DNA of 64,000 nucleotides from Pedobacter ghigonis (GTDB lineage Bacteria; Bacteroidota; Bacteroidia; Sphingobacteriales; Sphingobacteriaceae), in assembly GCF_903166585.1 (NCBI RefSeq), contig NZ_CAESCM010000004.1, forward strand, positions 62,001 through 126,000, given 5' to 3'. This document shows, in pieces, positions 42,225 to 51,141 of the stretch (positions are counted from its first letter, which is position 1; every line of letters begins with the position of its first letter). A program made the position numbers and the translations under genes. The notes beneath the pieces are model-generated. The model did not search any database. It was not told the origin of the DNA and saw only the letters and a list, made by a program, of their open reading frames with translations.

Positions 42225-42293
42225 GCTTCAGATAAAAAAATCGGTTATCTCAATCGAGATCACGGCGGTTTTATCCGCACGCACCAAAATAAA

Positions 42294-42323
42294 AAAGGGT
42301 CCCGATTTGCACCGGGACCCTTT
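42294..42323 (-). terminator. Terminator of the Lys/Ala-rich protein gene
   Basis: AAAGGGTCCCG pairs with CGGGACCCTTT around ATTTGCAC, with a T-run on the minus strand, 19 bases past the stop. The core GTCCCGATTTGCACCGGGAC is almost the same as in the sod terminator at 54285. Confidence 0.9.
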
Positions 42324-42342
42324 CAAATTATAAAACCTAAAC

Positions 42343-42684
42343 CTAGTTCTTTTTAGCAGCGGCTTTGTTTGCTTTATAACGCATATCAGCTGTACCATCT
42401 TTTTTAGTTGGGCCAGCAACCTTAGTTACTGCTTTTGCTTTATTTTCTTTAAAACGCATATCAGGCGTACCATCTGCTTTTACTTTAGCAGCTGTGGTAG
42501 TGGTTTTAGTTTCTACTTTTTTTGCCGATTGCTTAACGCCTGCTTTAACAGGAGCTACAGTAGTTTTTACTTCTTTTTTAACTACAGTTTTAGCTTTAGC
42601 TGGTGCTGTAGTGGCAGGGGTTTGAGCAAATGCTGTTGTTAAACCAAATGCTGCGATTGCGATTAAACTCAATAACTTTTTCAT
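42343..42684 (-). CDS. Exported Lys/Ala-rich small protein with two DGTxDMRxKxNK repeats
   Basis: The 113-residue protein has a signal peptide (MKKLLSLIAIAAFGLTTAFAQ). A Thr/Pro/Ala/Lys-rich basic region is followed by two related blocks, KADGTPDMRFKENKAKA and KKDGTADMRYKANKAAA. The predicted charge is strongly positive. The family is not known to me; similar small exported proteins occur in Sphingobacteriaceae. It has its own terminator and stands alone. Confidence 0.65.
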   Translation of the reverse strand: MKKLLSLIAIAAFGLTTAFAQTPATTAPAKAKTVVKKEVKTTVAPVKAGVKQSAKKVETKTTTTAAKVKADGTPDMRFKENKAKAVTKVAGPTKKDGTADMRYKANKAAAKKN

Positions 42685-42837
42685 ACTCTTTGATTTTGTT
42701 TTTTTAGTGGTTAGAAGCGTCTTCGTTTTACTCCGAGATTTCGCCTTTTCGATTTTTATTTTACTCGTTTATTTTGTTGATATAAAGTTCATTATTCGGA
42801 ATGAAGATTTAATGAAGATAACGAATATTTTTATTTT

Positions 42838-43725
42838 CTAATAACCGATGCCACTCAAAGTAAAATTTATGTTGATGTTATATTTTGTACGTGTAGGCTT
42901 ATTCAGTAGTGTACCCGGAATCCACTTTGGAAAAGTTTTTACAATCCTCAACGCCTCTTCACCCAAGCTTTTATTTGGAGAACGCGTTAGGGTTATATCT
43001 TCCAAATTACCAAACTCATTTACAATAAAAGAAAGAAAAACTCGCCCCTGAGCCCTTTCCTTGAGGGCTAATTCAGGGTATTTTAAGCCCTTTGCTATAA
43101 ATTGATATAATTTATTTATGCCTCCAGGAAAGCTAGGTTCTTTTTGCAATTTATTCATCGATGTTGGCTTCCCTTCAATATCAAAATATGAGGTATCTGT
43201 TAAATTGCTCTTTTCATCATACACTTCTTTTATTGCCAGGTTACCATTATCATAAAAAACCTTCCTTTCGCCAACATGTTTATTATTCATATAATTTGTT
43301 TCTGAATAAATTGAAGAATTTGGCCAATAAAAAACAGAAGGCCCATTCAACTCATTATTCAAATACATTTCAGAACTTAGGGCAACCCCCGTAGAATCGT
43401 AGCTAAGCCATGCACCAGATTTATTATTATTAATATAAATCCCTTTCATAAATGCTCTTCCATTTTTATATTCCAGGTAATATCCGTTCAGCACCGTTAA
43501 TAGCGAATCTGAAAAAGTTTCTCTTTTCATAATTACGAAATTTTTGTCAGATGTTATTCTTATCCAGGTTGTACTATCTTTTTTAAATATTTTATATATC
43601 GAGGTTGCTTTACTAATCTTTTTTGTGGGGATTCCGTTAAAGTTATAAGTAATTAAAGTATCACTTTTTTGAGCCAGGCATCCAAACGAAATAAAGCAGG
43701 CAAAGAGCGTAATGAGCGTTTTCAT
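42838..43725 (-). CDS. Energy-transducer TonB-domain protein with MORN-like repeats
   Basis: The 295-residue protein has a signal peptide (LITLFACFISFGCLAQ). The central part has repeats of the toxin-antitoxin/MORN-like type (KSGAWLSYDSTGVALSSEMYLNNELNG, NNKHVGERKVFYDNGNLAIKEVYDE). The last 90 residues are a TonB C-domain, PSFPGGINKLYQFIAKGLKYPELALKERAQGRV then TLTRSPNKSLGEEALRIV. It lacks an N-terminal membrane helix other than the signal, so it is likely secreted or periplasmic. It starts one base after the polA stop and may be co-transcribed. Confidence 0.82.
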   Translation of the reverse strand: MKTLITLFACFISFGCLAQKSDTLITYNFNGIPTKKISKATSIYKIFKKDSTTWIRITSDKNFVIMKRETFSDSLLTVLNGYYLEYKNGRAFMKGIYINNNKSGAWLSYDSTGVALSSEMYLNNELNGPSVFYWPNSSIYSETNYMNNKHVGERKVFYDNGNLAIKEVYDEKSNLTDTSYFDIEGKPTSMNKLQKEPSFPGGINKLYQFIAKGLKYPELALKERAQGRVFLSFIVNEFGNLEDITLTRSPNKSLGEEALRIVKTFPKWIPGTLLNKPTRTKYNININFTLSGIGY

Positions 43726-43726
43726 A

Positions 43727-46531
43727 CTAGTGTGCCGCCAACCAGTTATCGCCTTCGCCTATTTCTACAACAATGGGTACGGTAAGTTTAATGGCATTGG
43801 TCATTTTATCCTGGATAATGGCTTTCATGGCTTCCTTTTCTGTTTTCAGTACATCGAAAACCAACTCATCATGCACTTGCATGGTCATGGTCGATTTTAA
43901 ATTTTGTGCCTTCATCTCTTTGTGGATATTGATCATAGCAATCTTGATCATATCGGCTGCAGAACCCTGAATAGGTGCATTAATGGCATTTCGCTCCGCA
44001 AATCCCCTTACAGTTTGGTTAGCAGAGTTAATGTCTCTTAAATAGCGCCTTCTTCCCATGATCGTTTCAACAAAACCATTTTCGCGGGCAAAGTTCATGG
44101 TATCGCTCATGTATTGTTTAATACCAGGATACTGCGTAAAATACTGCTCAATAATTTCGGCGGCTTCTTTACGCGGAATACCCAGATTTTGCGATAAACC
44201 AAAAGCCGATTGACCGTAAATGATACCAAAGTTCACCGCCTTGGCATTTCTACGCTGCGTACCATCTACTTCCTCAATACTTACGCCATATACTTTTGCA
44301 GCGGTAGCGGTATGAATATCAATGCCTTTGTTAAATGCATCGAGCATATTTTGTTCCTTGCTGATTTCTGCTATGATACGCAACTCGATTTGCGAATAAT
44401 CGGCAGATAACAGCATGTGGTTTTCATCACGAGCAATAAAGGCCTTGCGCACTTCCCGTCCACGTTCGGTGCGGACCGGAATATTCTGCAAGTTCGGGTT
44501 GTTGGAACTTAAGCGTCCGGTTGCTGCTACAGCCTGGTTGTAAGAAGTGTGAACCCTGCCGGTTTTAGGATTAACCATTAGTGGCAGTGCATCCACATAA
44601 GTTGATTTAAGCTTCTGCAACTGGCGGAAATCCAGAATGTCCTGTACAATATCACTTTTACTTGCCAAAGCGGTTAAAACATCCTCACCGGTTTGGTATT
44701 GCCCTGTTTTGGTTTTTTTTGCTTTGGGATCTAGCTGCAGTTTATCAAATAAAACTTCGCCCAGTTGTTTTGGCGAAGCCAGGTTAAATTTAATCCCTGC
44801 CTTATCATAAACATTCTGCTCAAACTTAATAATATCGGTTTCAAGCTCTTTAGAATAAGCCTTCAAGGTTTCAATATCAATCCGAACCCCTTCCTTTTCG
44901 ATATCAGCCAGTACATATACCAAAGGATTTTCAATTTCTTCGGCCAGTTTGGCTGCGTTCAGTTCGGTTAATTTCGGTTCGAATACATGTGCCAGTTGCA
45001 AAGTAACATCGGCATCTTCTGCGGCATAATCAACCACATCAATTACGGCAACATCGCGCATGTTCAATTGCCCTTTTCCTTTTGGCCCAATCAGCTTAGT
45101 AATGGATATCGGCGAATAACCGAGGTAATTTTCCGACAAAACATCCATTCCATGACGGGTATCGGGATCAATTAAGTAGTGCGCCAGCATGGTATCAAAA
45201 AGTTTTCCTTTTACCTCCACGCCATACCATTTCAATACTAAAATATCGTATTTGGTATTTTGACCAATCTTTTCAATGTTTTCATCTTCCAGCACAACCC
45301 TAAACTCATCTACAATGGCCTGCGCTTCTTCGCGAACAGCCGAAACCGGAATATAGTAACCTGTACCCGGCTTTACCGAGAACGAAAGACCAACCAGGTC
45401 TGCCATATTCGCATCAGTACCGGTTGTTTCGGTATCGAACGAAATCCGTTTCTCGGCCTGTAACAACTTAATTAATGCAGCACGTTGCTCAGCAGTATCA
45501 ACCAGCTGATAATCGTGCGTAGTATTTTCTATGCTCTTAGCAGGCAATTTTTCTTCTGGTTCTTCTTCAAGCGTATTGGTATACTGAATTACCTCTCCAG
45601 ACTGGTTGCCAAACAAATCAGTTTGTGTACCTTCCTGAAACTTGGCCGTAGTAACCGAAAACTCATCACCAAAAACCCTGCGACCCAGCGTTCTGAATTC
45701 CAATTCTGTAAACAAAGGATCCAATAAATCGCGGCTTGGATCGCAAAGTTCTAAACTTTCCTCATCCAACTCAACCGGAACATCCAATAAAATGGTAGCC
45801 AGTTTTTTCGAAATCAAACCTTGTTCGGCAAAGTTCTCTACATTTTCCCGTTGTTTGCCTTTTAACTCGTGCGAGTTGGCAATAATATTTTCCATCGTGC
45901 CATATTGCTTAATTAAAAGCTTGGCCGTTTTTTCACCAATTCCAGGAATGCCGGGGATGTTATCTACCGCATCGCCCCATAAGCCCAAAATATCAATAAC
46001 CTGATCTACCCGTTCTATTTCCCATTTAGCCAGAATTTCTTTTACACCAAGTATTTCCATATCGTTGCCCATACGTGCGGGCTTGTAAATGAAAATATTT
46101 TCGGATACCAATTGTCCGAAATCCTTATCAGGTGTCATGCAGTATACCTGGTATCCTTTTTTCTCTGCTTTTTTGGCCAGTGTACCGATAATATCGTCGG
46201 CCTCATAACCATCGGAGGTAATTACAGGAATGTTAAAGCCAGTAATTAGTTTAACTACATAGGGCATGGCAGCGGCCAAATCTTCGGGCATGGCCTGGCG
46301 CTGGGCTTTATAAGCTTCGAAAGTGGTATGTCTTTCGGTAGGGGCTTCGGTATCAAAAACCACCGCAATATGTGTTGGTTTCTCTTTCTTTAAAACATCG
46401 AGCAAAGTATTGGTAAAGCCCATTACCGCCGAGGTATTGATTCCTGTTGAAGTAAAGCGTGGATTTTTACTTAATGCAAAATGCGCTCTGTACATTAGCG
46501 CCATACCGTCGAGAAGAAAGAGTTTTTTCAT
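43727..46531 (-). CDS. polA: DNA polymerase I
   Basis: The 934-residue repair and Okazaki-fragment-processing polymerase contains three domains. A 5'-3' exonuclease leads (LFLLDGMALMYRAHFAL, GYEADDIIGTLAKKAEKKG). A 3'-5' exonuclease keeps its catalytic DxE in SFDTETTGTD. The polymerase core carries motif A DYSQIELRIIAEIS, the O helix RRNAKAVNFGIIYG, and motif C MQVHDELVFDVL. The proofreading motif is intact. The TonB-domain gene follows within one base of its stop. Confidence 0.98.
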   Translation of the reverse strand: MKKLFLLDGMALMYRAHFALSKNPRFTSTGINTSAVMGFTNTLLDVLKKEKPTHIAVVFDTEAPTERHTTFEAYKAQRQAMPEDLAAAMPYVVKLITGFNIPVITSDGYEADDIIGTLAKKAEKKGYQVYCMTPDKDFGQLVSENIFIYKPARMGNDMEILGVKEILAKWEIERVDQVIDILGLWGDAVDNIPGIPGIGEKTAKLLIKQYGTMENIIANSHELKGKQRENVENFAEQGLISKKLATILLDVPVELDEESLELCDPSRDLLDPLFTELEFRTLGRRVFGDEFSVTTAKFQEGTQTDLFGNQSGEVIQYTNTLEEEPEEKLPAKSIENTTHDYQLVDTAEQRAALIKLLQAEKRISFDTETTGTDANMADLVGLSFSVKPGTGYYIPVSAVREEAQAIVDEFRVVLEDENIEKIGQNTKYDILVLKWYGVEVKGKLFDTMLAHYLIDPDTRHGMDVLSENYLGYSPISITKLIGPKGKGQLNMRDVAVIDVVDYAAEDADVTLQLAHVFEPKLTELNAAKLAEEIENPLVYVLADIEKEGVRIDIETLKAYSKELETDIIKFEQNVYDKAGIKFNLASPKQLGEVLFDKLQLDPKAKKTKTGQYQTGEDVLTALASKSDIVQDILDFRQLQKLKSTYVDALPLMVNPKTGRVHTSYNQAVAATGRLSSNNPNLQNIPVRTERGREVRKAFIARDENHMLLSADYSQIELRIIAEISKEQNMLDAFNKGIDIHTATAAKVYGVSIEEVDGTQRRNAKAVNFGIIYGQSAFGLSQNLGIPRKEAAEIIEQYFTQYPGIKQYMSDTMNFARENGFVETIMGRRRYLRDINSANQTVRGFAERNAINAPIQGSAADMIKIAMINIHKEMKAQNLKSTMTMQVHDELVFDVLKTEKEAMKAIIQDKMTNAIKLTVPIVVEIGEGDNWLAAH

Positions 46532-46687
46532 ATTATGATTACACCGATTTTGTGATAGCTTCGATAAACTGATTTATCGGATTGTTAAAGATCAAAGTTA
46601 ACAATCTATAGAACTAATAATATGAAATTTTATGAACTGTATCTCAAAACCGGTAAAATTGCCTTATTTTTAAAAAACCGAATGGAT

Positions 46688-47371
46688 ATGAAAAAAGCCC
46701 TAACGCTGATTATACTTATTTTTACTACTACATACGCCATCCATGCCCAGGATTTTATCGTTAAAAATAACGATGACGTAATTCGTGGCACCATAAAAGG
46801 CACCGATTACTTTTCAGTTTTTATTAGTGCTAATGATGAAGCCGATGTAATATTACCAGCTAAAGACATCAAGAATTTTTTCTGGAACGGCGATAGCTTC
46901 GTCAGTAAAGGTTTTGCAAACGGACGCAATTTCGAATACCGTTTTGTAAAAGTAATCGAGATGGGCACCGTTAACCTTTATTCGTTTGGAGGTGGTACGC
47001 TTGTTCCGGCCGTGAAAGAAAAAAAGGTAAAATTCAGACCTTCCATTGGCATTGGCACCGGGACCGGAGGCTTTGGTGGCACGGGAATGGGTGGTGGAAT
47101 CAGCATTGGAGGCGGTAACAATTCGGCTCCCGAACGACCAGCAGGTGCACCTGCTGTACGTTATTTCATCGAAAAACCTGGAGCTGGACCGCTACAAGAA
47201 GTGCCCATGAAAGCCATAACCGATGATGCTAAAAAAGTTGAGGTTAAAAATATCCTATTACAAAAAATGGGCGATCAGCCTGCCCTAAAAGCCAAAGTGG
47301 AAACCAGCGCCGAATTTAACAGCCGTGATGTAATTAATTTTGTAAAAGAATATAATTCGATCAAGAAATAA
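46688..47371 (+). CDS. Exported Gly-rich hypothetical protein
   Basis: ATG at 46688 gives 227 residues with a signal peptide (LTLIILIFTTTYAIHAQ); ATG at 46682 is equally possible. The mature part starts with a beta-rich region (VKNNDDVIRGTIKGTDYFSV). A Gly-rich stretch (GIGTGTGGFGGTGMGGGISIGGG) occupies about residues 118-140, followed by a helical tail. No family is recognised. It is divergent from polA. Confidence 0.6.
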   Translation: MKKALTLIILIFTTTYAIHAQDFIVKNNDDVIRGTIKGTDYFSVFISANDEADVILPAKDIKNFFWNGDSFVSKGFANGRNFEYRFVKVIEMGTVNLYSFGGGTLVPAVKEKKVKFRPSIGIGTGTGGFGGTGMGGGISIGGGNNSAPERPAGAPAVRYFIEKPGAGPLQEVPMKAITDDAKKVEVKNILLQKMGDQPALKAKVETSAEFNSRDVINFVKEYNSIKK

Positions 47372-47378
47372 CAGCAAC

Positions 47379-47912
47379 CTATTCCTGAATGTTCTTTTTG
47401 TAAATTTCTAAACTGATTGGATGATCATTTTTAATCTCGCAATTCCATAAAGTTTCCTGATAAATAAAGCCTAGCTTTTTCACTAGTTTTTTACTGTTAT
47501 TGTTCTCTGTTTCAACCAACGCTACAATTTTCGCCAGGTTTAACACTTTCGATGCATAACCAAACACTGCAGCGGCTGCTTCTTTTATGATGCCCAGGCC
47601 CCAATATTCGGGCAATAACCAGAAACCTATTTCGGCCCTTTGATCAGATTTGCTTAAATCATTAAATCCGATGGACCCCAATAAACTCAGCGTTTTTTTA
47701 TCGCAAATTGCCCACCACATACCCGTTTCATTTTCCTGAATTTCACGAAACCAGCTTAGTTGACTGTTGGTTTCCTCAAGTGTAGAGTAATTTACACCAT
47801 AATAACGGATTACATCGGGGTGCGATAATCCTTCAAAAACAAATGGCAGGTCATCAGGACAAAATTGCCTCAGTAAAAACCTGTCGGTATGTAATGTAGC
47901 CGGTGCAAACAT
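47379..47912 (-). CDS. GNAT acetyltransferase (RimJ/RimL type)
   Basis: The 177-residue protein starts LHTDRFLLRQFCPDDLPFVFEGL. It has AEIGFWLLPEYWGLGIIKEAAAAVFGYA, the acetyl-CoA binding region of RimJ/RimL-like GNATs, and ETENNNSKKLVKKLGFIYQET near the end. The acceptor is unknown. Its start overlaps the tag stop by one base (TAATG), so the two are translationally coupled. Confidence 0.9.
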   Translation of the reverse strand: MFAPATLHTDRFLLRQFCPDDLPFVFEGLSHPDVIRYYGVNYSTLEETNSQLSWFREIQENETGMWWAICDKKTLSLLGSIGFNDLSKSDQRAEIGFWLLPEYWGLGIIKEAAAAVFGYASKVLNLAKIVALVETENNNSKKLVKKLGFIYQETLWNCEIKNDHPISLEIYKKNIQE

Positions 47913-48478
47913 TATCTGGCACAGCAGTTTAACAAATGATCATTCACCATTCCGGTTGCCTGCATGTGTGCATAACAAATGGCAGTACCAAAAAATTTAA
48001 AACCACGCTTTTTCATGTCTTTGCTAATGCGGTCAGACAATTCAGTACGCGGAGGTACATCACTCATTTTTTCGATGGGATTTAAAATCGGTTTTCCGTC
48101 TGGCACAAAATTCCACATGTATTTGGAAAAACTGCCAAATTCTTTCTGGATTTCGATAAATAACCTGGCATTGGTTATGGCCCCATTCACTTTTAAACGG
48201 TTCCGGATAATGCCTTCGTCGTTCATCAACCTTTCTACATCCTTTTCAGTAAAAGCAGCAACTTTTTCTACCTCAAAACCGGCAAAAGCCTTTCGATAAT
48301 TTTCGCGCCTGCGGAGAATGGTAATCCAGCTTAAACCTGCCTGCGCGCCTTCCAGTATCAGAAACTCGAATAAAATCTTGTCGTCGTAAACGGGTTTACC
48401 CCACTCTTCATCGTGGTATTTAATGTACAGCGGATCGGAACCGGCCCAGGAGCAGCGGATTGATGAATCTTGAGTCAT
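47912..48478 (-). CDS. tag: DNA-3-methyladenine glycosylase I
   Basis: Tag removes 3-methyladenine from alkylated DNA. The 188-residue protein has RCSWAGSDPLYIKYHDEEWGKPVYDD near the start and the C-terminal NDHLLNCC. These supply the Cys9, His22, C-terminal His and Cys of the zinc snap known in E. coli Tag. EGAQAGLSWITILRRRENYRKAF and GFKFFGTAICYAHMQATGMVNDH are other signatures. The gene is coupled to a GNAT gene. Confidence 0.96.
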   Translation of the reverse strand: MTQDSSIRCSWAGSDPLYIKYHDEEWGKPVYDDKILFEFLILEGAQAGLSWITILRRRENYRKAFAGFEVEKVAAFTEKDVERLMNDEGIIRNRLKVNGAITNARLFIEIQKEFGSFSKYMWNFVPDGKPILNPIEKMSDVPPRTELSDRISKDMKKRGFKFFGTAICYAHMQATGMVNDHLLNCCAR

Positions 48479-48525
48479 ATTAGGCGAATTTTGAAGGTTA
48501 AATTATAAATTAATTCTCATTCCTT

Positions 48526-48618
48526 ATCGTCAACCTGATCCGATAGCTATCGGATTTGTTTCAGGGTCTACTTAGTGTGATTTGAGGAGAGATGCTGAAA
48601 CGAGTTCAGCATGACGAT
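48526..48618. repeat. Palindromic element with CCGATAGCTATCGG and a GATGCTGAA hairpin
   Basis: The region holds TCCGATAGCTATCGGA (48539-48554) flanked by CCTGA and TCAGG, then a stem ATGCTGAA with TTCAGCAT closed by ACGAG, followed by GACG. The 14-bp palindrome core is identical to one in the 33.1-kb element. It lies in the 158-base gap between tag and the next gene, and no frame is visible. Confidence 0.6.
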
Positions 48619-48636
48619 TTTCGGCCTGTTCTTCGG

Positions 48637-48990
48637 CTAAACTCCCGACTCCAAACTTAATTCATCCCAATACTCCACAGCTCTTCTGTAGTGCGGAATT
48701 ACAATGCTTCCACCCACCAGATTAGCGATCATGAAAATTTCGTTCATTTCATCGTTGTTAACGCCTGCATCGAAACATTTTCCGAGGTGATATTTGATAC
48801 AATCGTCGCAACGCAGCACCATCGAAGCCACCAGACCTAGCATTTCTTTGGTTTTCACATCCAGCGCACCATCAGCATAGGAAGTGGTATCGAGAGCAAA
48901 GAAACGTTTAATGTTGGTATTTGCGGTTTCCATAATCCTATCGTTCATTTTTTCGCGATAGCTATTAAATTCTTCTACTAACTTTCCCAT
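48637..48990 (-). CDS. Carboxymuconolactone-decarboxylase/AhpD-like protein
   Basis: The 117-residue helical protein has VLRCDDCIKYHLGKCFDAGVNNDEMNEIF. This holds the AhpD-type CxxC pair with the nearby His that mark CMD-family peroxide-reducing or decarboxylating proteins. A third Cys is two turns later. Because the CxxC is intact, a thiol-dependent peroxidase role is more likely than decarboxylation. It lies between two repair-related groups. Confidence 0.85.
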   Translation of the reverse strand: MGKLVEEFNSYREKMNDRIMETANTNIKRFFALDTTSYADGALDVKTKEMLGLVASMVLRCDDCIKYHLGKCFDAGVNNDEMNEIFMIANLVGGSIVIPHYRRAVEYWDELSLESGV

Positions 48991-49056
48991 GTATTCAAAT
49001 TATTGAATGTTGATTTTTTAATGAGTGAATGCGCATTGGCCTTAAATTCAATGCAT

Positions 49057-49392
49057 TTAATCGAAGTTGATTTCTTCCAGCGGATTCCAGAATACTTTCT
49101 TAAAGTTAAGCACCTTATCGTTTTTAACTTCAACACCTTCTTTTCTTAACAGTTCTTCCATGGCTTCGGGTGGATCGAAATGAAACCTGCCGGTAAGCAA
49201 GCCACTACTGTTTACCACTCGATGCGCAGGCACCTTAGGTTCTGCTGTTCCGGCATAGGCCATGGCATGGCCAACCATCCGCGACGATTTAGCCGCTCCC
49301 AAACTTTTAGCAATGGCTCCATAAGAAGTAACCCTTCCTTTCGGAATGAGTCGTGCAATCTCATAAACCTGTTCGTAAAAGTTGGTGTCCAT
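49057..49392 (-). CDS. Alkyltransferase-like protein (MGMT family without Cys)
   Basis: The 111-residue MGMT-fold protein has the DNA-binding region GRVTSYGAIAKSLGAAKSSRMVGHAM, with the finger Arg38. The active site that is PCHRV in O6-methylguanine methyltransferases reads PAHRVV here, with Ala56 in place of the acceptor Cys. It therefore cannot transfer alkyl groups. It is an alkyltransferase-like (ATL) protein, which can bind O6-alkylguanine and hand lesions to nucleotide excision repair. Its start overlaps the trmB stop by one base. Confidence 0.92.
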   Translation of the reverse strand: MDTNFYEQVYEIARLIPKGRVTSYGAIAKSLGAAKSSRMVGHAMAYAGTAEPKVPAHRVVNSSGLLTGRFHFDPPEAMEELLRKEGVEVKNDKVLNFKKVFWNPLEEINFD

Positions 49393-50042
49393 TATTCAAA
49401 AGAAAACTGAATATAATTAATATTCTTATCGTGTAATAAATATTTCTTTTCGTAATACGTTTTGATCGACAATACTTCATCAACCAAATCAGAAGTATAG
49501 AGGTGATCGGTGTTTTTGTGCACAACTAAACCCAGCTCCGCTACCTTTTCGCAGGTATAAGCGTATAGCTGATCGTTATCGGTTTTTAAATTTACACAAC
49601 CACCTGGCTTAAGCACTTGTTTATAGCGGTTTAAAAATACCGGAAAGGTTAACCGTTTTTTCTCGCGGCTATCCTGCGGCTGTGGGTCGGGGAAGGTAAT
49701 CCAGATTTCATCCACTTCACCTTCATGGAAGTAATCGAGCAGGTTTTCGATCTGAATCCTTAAAAAAGCTACATTGTCAATCCCATCTTCAATTGCTGTT
49801 TTGGCTCCACGCCAAATGCGGTTACCTTTATAATCAACGCCAATAAAATTCTTTTCAGGGAACAGTCGAGCCAGGTTTACCGAATACTCGCCCTTTCCGC
49901 AAGCCAGTTCCAATACAACCGGATTATTGTTTTTAAAATGTTCTGCAGCCCATTTACCTTTTAAGGCTTTTCCTTCATCTAATTGGTATACGTTTGCAAA
50001 TGTTTCTATCTCTGCAAAACGTCTAAGTTTATCTTTGCCCAA
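49392..50042 (-). CDS. trmB: tRNA (guanine-N7)-methyltransferase
   Basis: TrmB methylates G46 of tRNA variable loops. The 216-residue protein has the SAM motif VLELACGKGEYSVNLARLFPEKNFIGVDYKG and the tRNA-binding motif DEIWITFPDPQPQDSREKKRLTF; FLNRYKQVLKPGG follows. The length is normal. The ATL gene downstream overlaps its stop by one base, so the two are translationally coupled. Confidence 0.95.
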   Translation of the reverse strand: MGKDKLRRFAEIETFANVYQLDEGKALKGKWAAEHFKNNNPVVLELACGKGEYSVNLARLFPEKNFIGVDYKGNRIWRGAKTAIEDGIDNVAFLRIQIENLLDYFHEGEVDEIWITFPDPQPQDSREKKRLTFPVFLNRYKQVLKPGGCVNLKTDNDQLYAYTCEKVAELGLVVHKNTDHLYTSDLVDEVLSIKTYYEKKYLLHDKNINYIQFSFE

Positions 50043-50160
50043 GTTTTCTTTTTTGAGACAAATTTACAATTAAATCATTTAGCAATTTGTTTTTTCAGCC
50101 GATAACTCGTCTGTTTTAATTAATCAATCGTATTTTTGCAGGCTATTAAAGAAACAGATT

Positions 50161-51087
50161 TTGGAAAAAAGTGCTAAAATATATGTTGCAGGCCATCGTG
50201 GCATGGTAGGTTCGGCTATTCACCGCAAACTGCAGAAAGAAGGCTATACCAATATTATAACGAGAACTTCAGCTGAATTGGATTTACGTAACCAGCAGGC
50301 CGTAACCGATTTTTTTGCCGAAGAAAAACCTGATTATGTATTTCTCGCAGCGGCAAAAGTAGGGGGCATTGTAGCCAACAATACTTACCGGGCCGACTTC
50401 CTTTACGAAAACCTGGCCATCCAAAACAATGTGATCCACAATGCTTATGTAACTGGTGTTAAAAAATTAATGTTCCTGGGTTCGAGCTGCATTTATCCTA
50501 AAATGGCACCGCAGCCTTTAAAAGAAGATTACCTTTTAACCGGCACTTTAGAGCACACCAACGAGCCTTACGCCATTGCTAAAATTGCAGGTATTAAAAT
50601 GTGCGATGCCTACCGCGACCAATATGGCTGTAATTTCATTTCGGTAATGCCTACCAACCTTTACGGCTACAATGATAACTACCATCCACAAAACTCGCAC
50701 GTTTTACCAGCATTAATCCGTAAGGTGCACGAGGCTAAAGCAAACGACGAAAAAGAAGTGGTAGTATGGGGTTCGGGCACACCTATGCGCGAATTTCTAT
50801 TTGCTGATGACCTCGCAGATGCATGTTATTTCTTAATGCAAAACTATAGCGAACCTAACCTGATCAATATCGGCACCGGTCACGATTTAACCATTAAAGA
50901 CCTGGCTTTGCTAATTAAAGCGGTGCTGGGTTATGAAGGTGAACTGGTATTTGATACCAGCAAACCAGATGGTACACCACGCAAGCTAATGGATGTATCC
51001 AAACTCCATAACCTGGGTTGGAAACATACAATCGAACTTGAAGAAGGTATTGGCCTGGCTTATCAGGATTTCGAAAGCAGGTACTAA
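50161..51087 (+). CDS. fcl: GDP-L-fucose synthase
   Basis: The 308-residue NADPH-dependent epimerase/reductase makes GDP-L-fucose. The start codon is TTG; the first Met after it lies inside the Rossmann motif ([16 protein letters not shown]), so TTG is needed. The catalytic Ser-Tyr-Lys set is in [10 protein letters not shown], then [37 protein letters not shown] is the family signature. The gmd partner is not in this window. It may feed surface glycan assembly. Confidence 0.95.
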   Translation: MEKSAKIYVAGHRGMVGSAIHRKLQKEGYTNIITRTSAELDLRNQQAVTDFFAEEKPDYVFLAAAKVGGIVANNTYRADFLYENLAIQNNVIHNAYVTGVKKLMFLGSSCIYPKMAPQPLKEDYLLTGTLEHTNEPYAIAKIAGIKMCDAYRDQYGCNFISVMPTNLYGYNDNYHPQNSHVLPALIRKVHEAKANDEKEVVVWGSGTPMREFLFADDLADACYFLMQNYSEPNLINIGTGHDLTIKDLALLIKAVLGYEGELVFDTSKPDGTPRKLMDVSKLHNLGWKHTIELEEGIGLAYQDFESRY

Positions 51088-51102
51088 AATAAACTTACAA
51101 CA

Positions 51103-51127
51103 GTGCGCAGCCTAAAATCCTGCGCAC
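51103..51127. terminator. Hairpin between fcl and the GH130 gene
   Basis: GTGCGCAG pairs with CTGCGCAC around CCTAAAATC, followed by TTATTATTT. It lies between two converging stop codons and may serve either strand. Confidence 0.65.
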
Positions 51128-51141
51128 TTATTATTTACCCG

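Noticed and set aside
42838..43725. Toxin-antitoxin component
   Set aside because: The MORN-like repeats are sometimes labelled as antitoxin-type, but the signal peptide and TonB C-domain make that unlikely and no toxin gene is adjacent.
45642..46004. 120-codon open frame antisense to polA
   Set aside because: It mirrors the exonuclease coding region, is Ser/Pro-rich and shows no domain.
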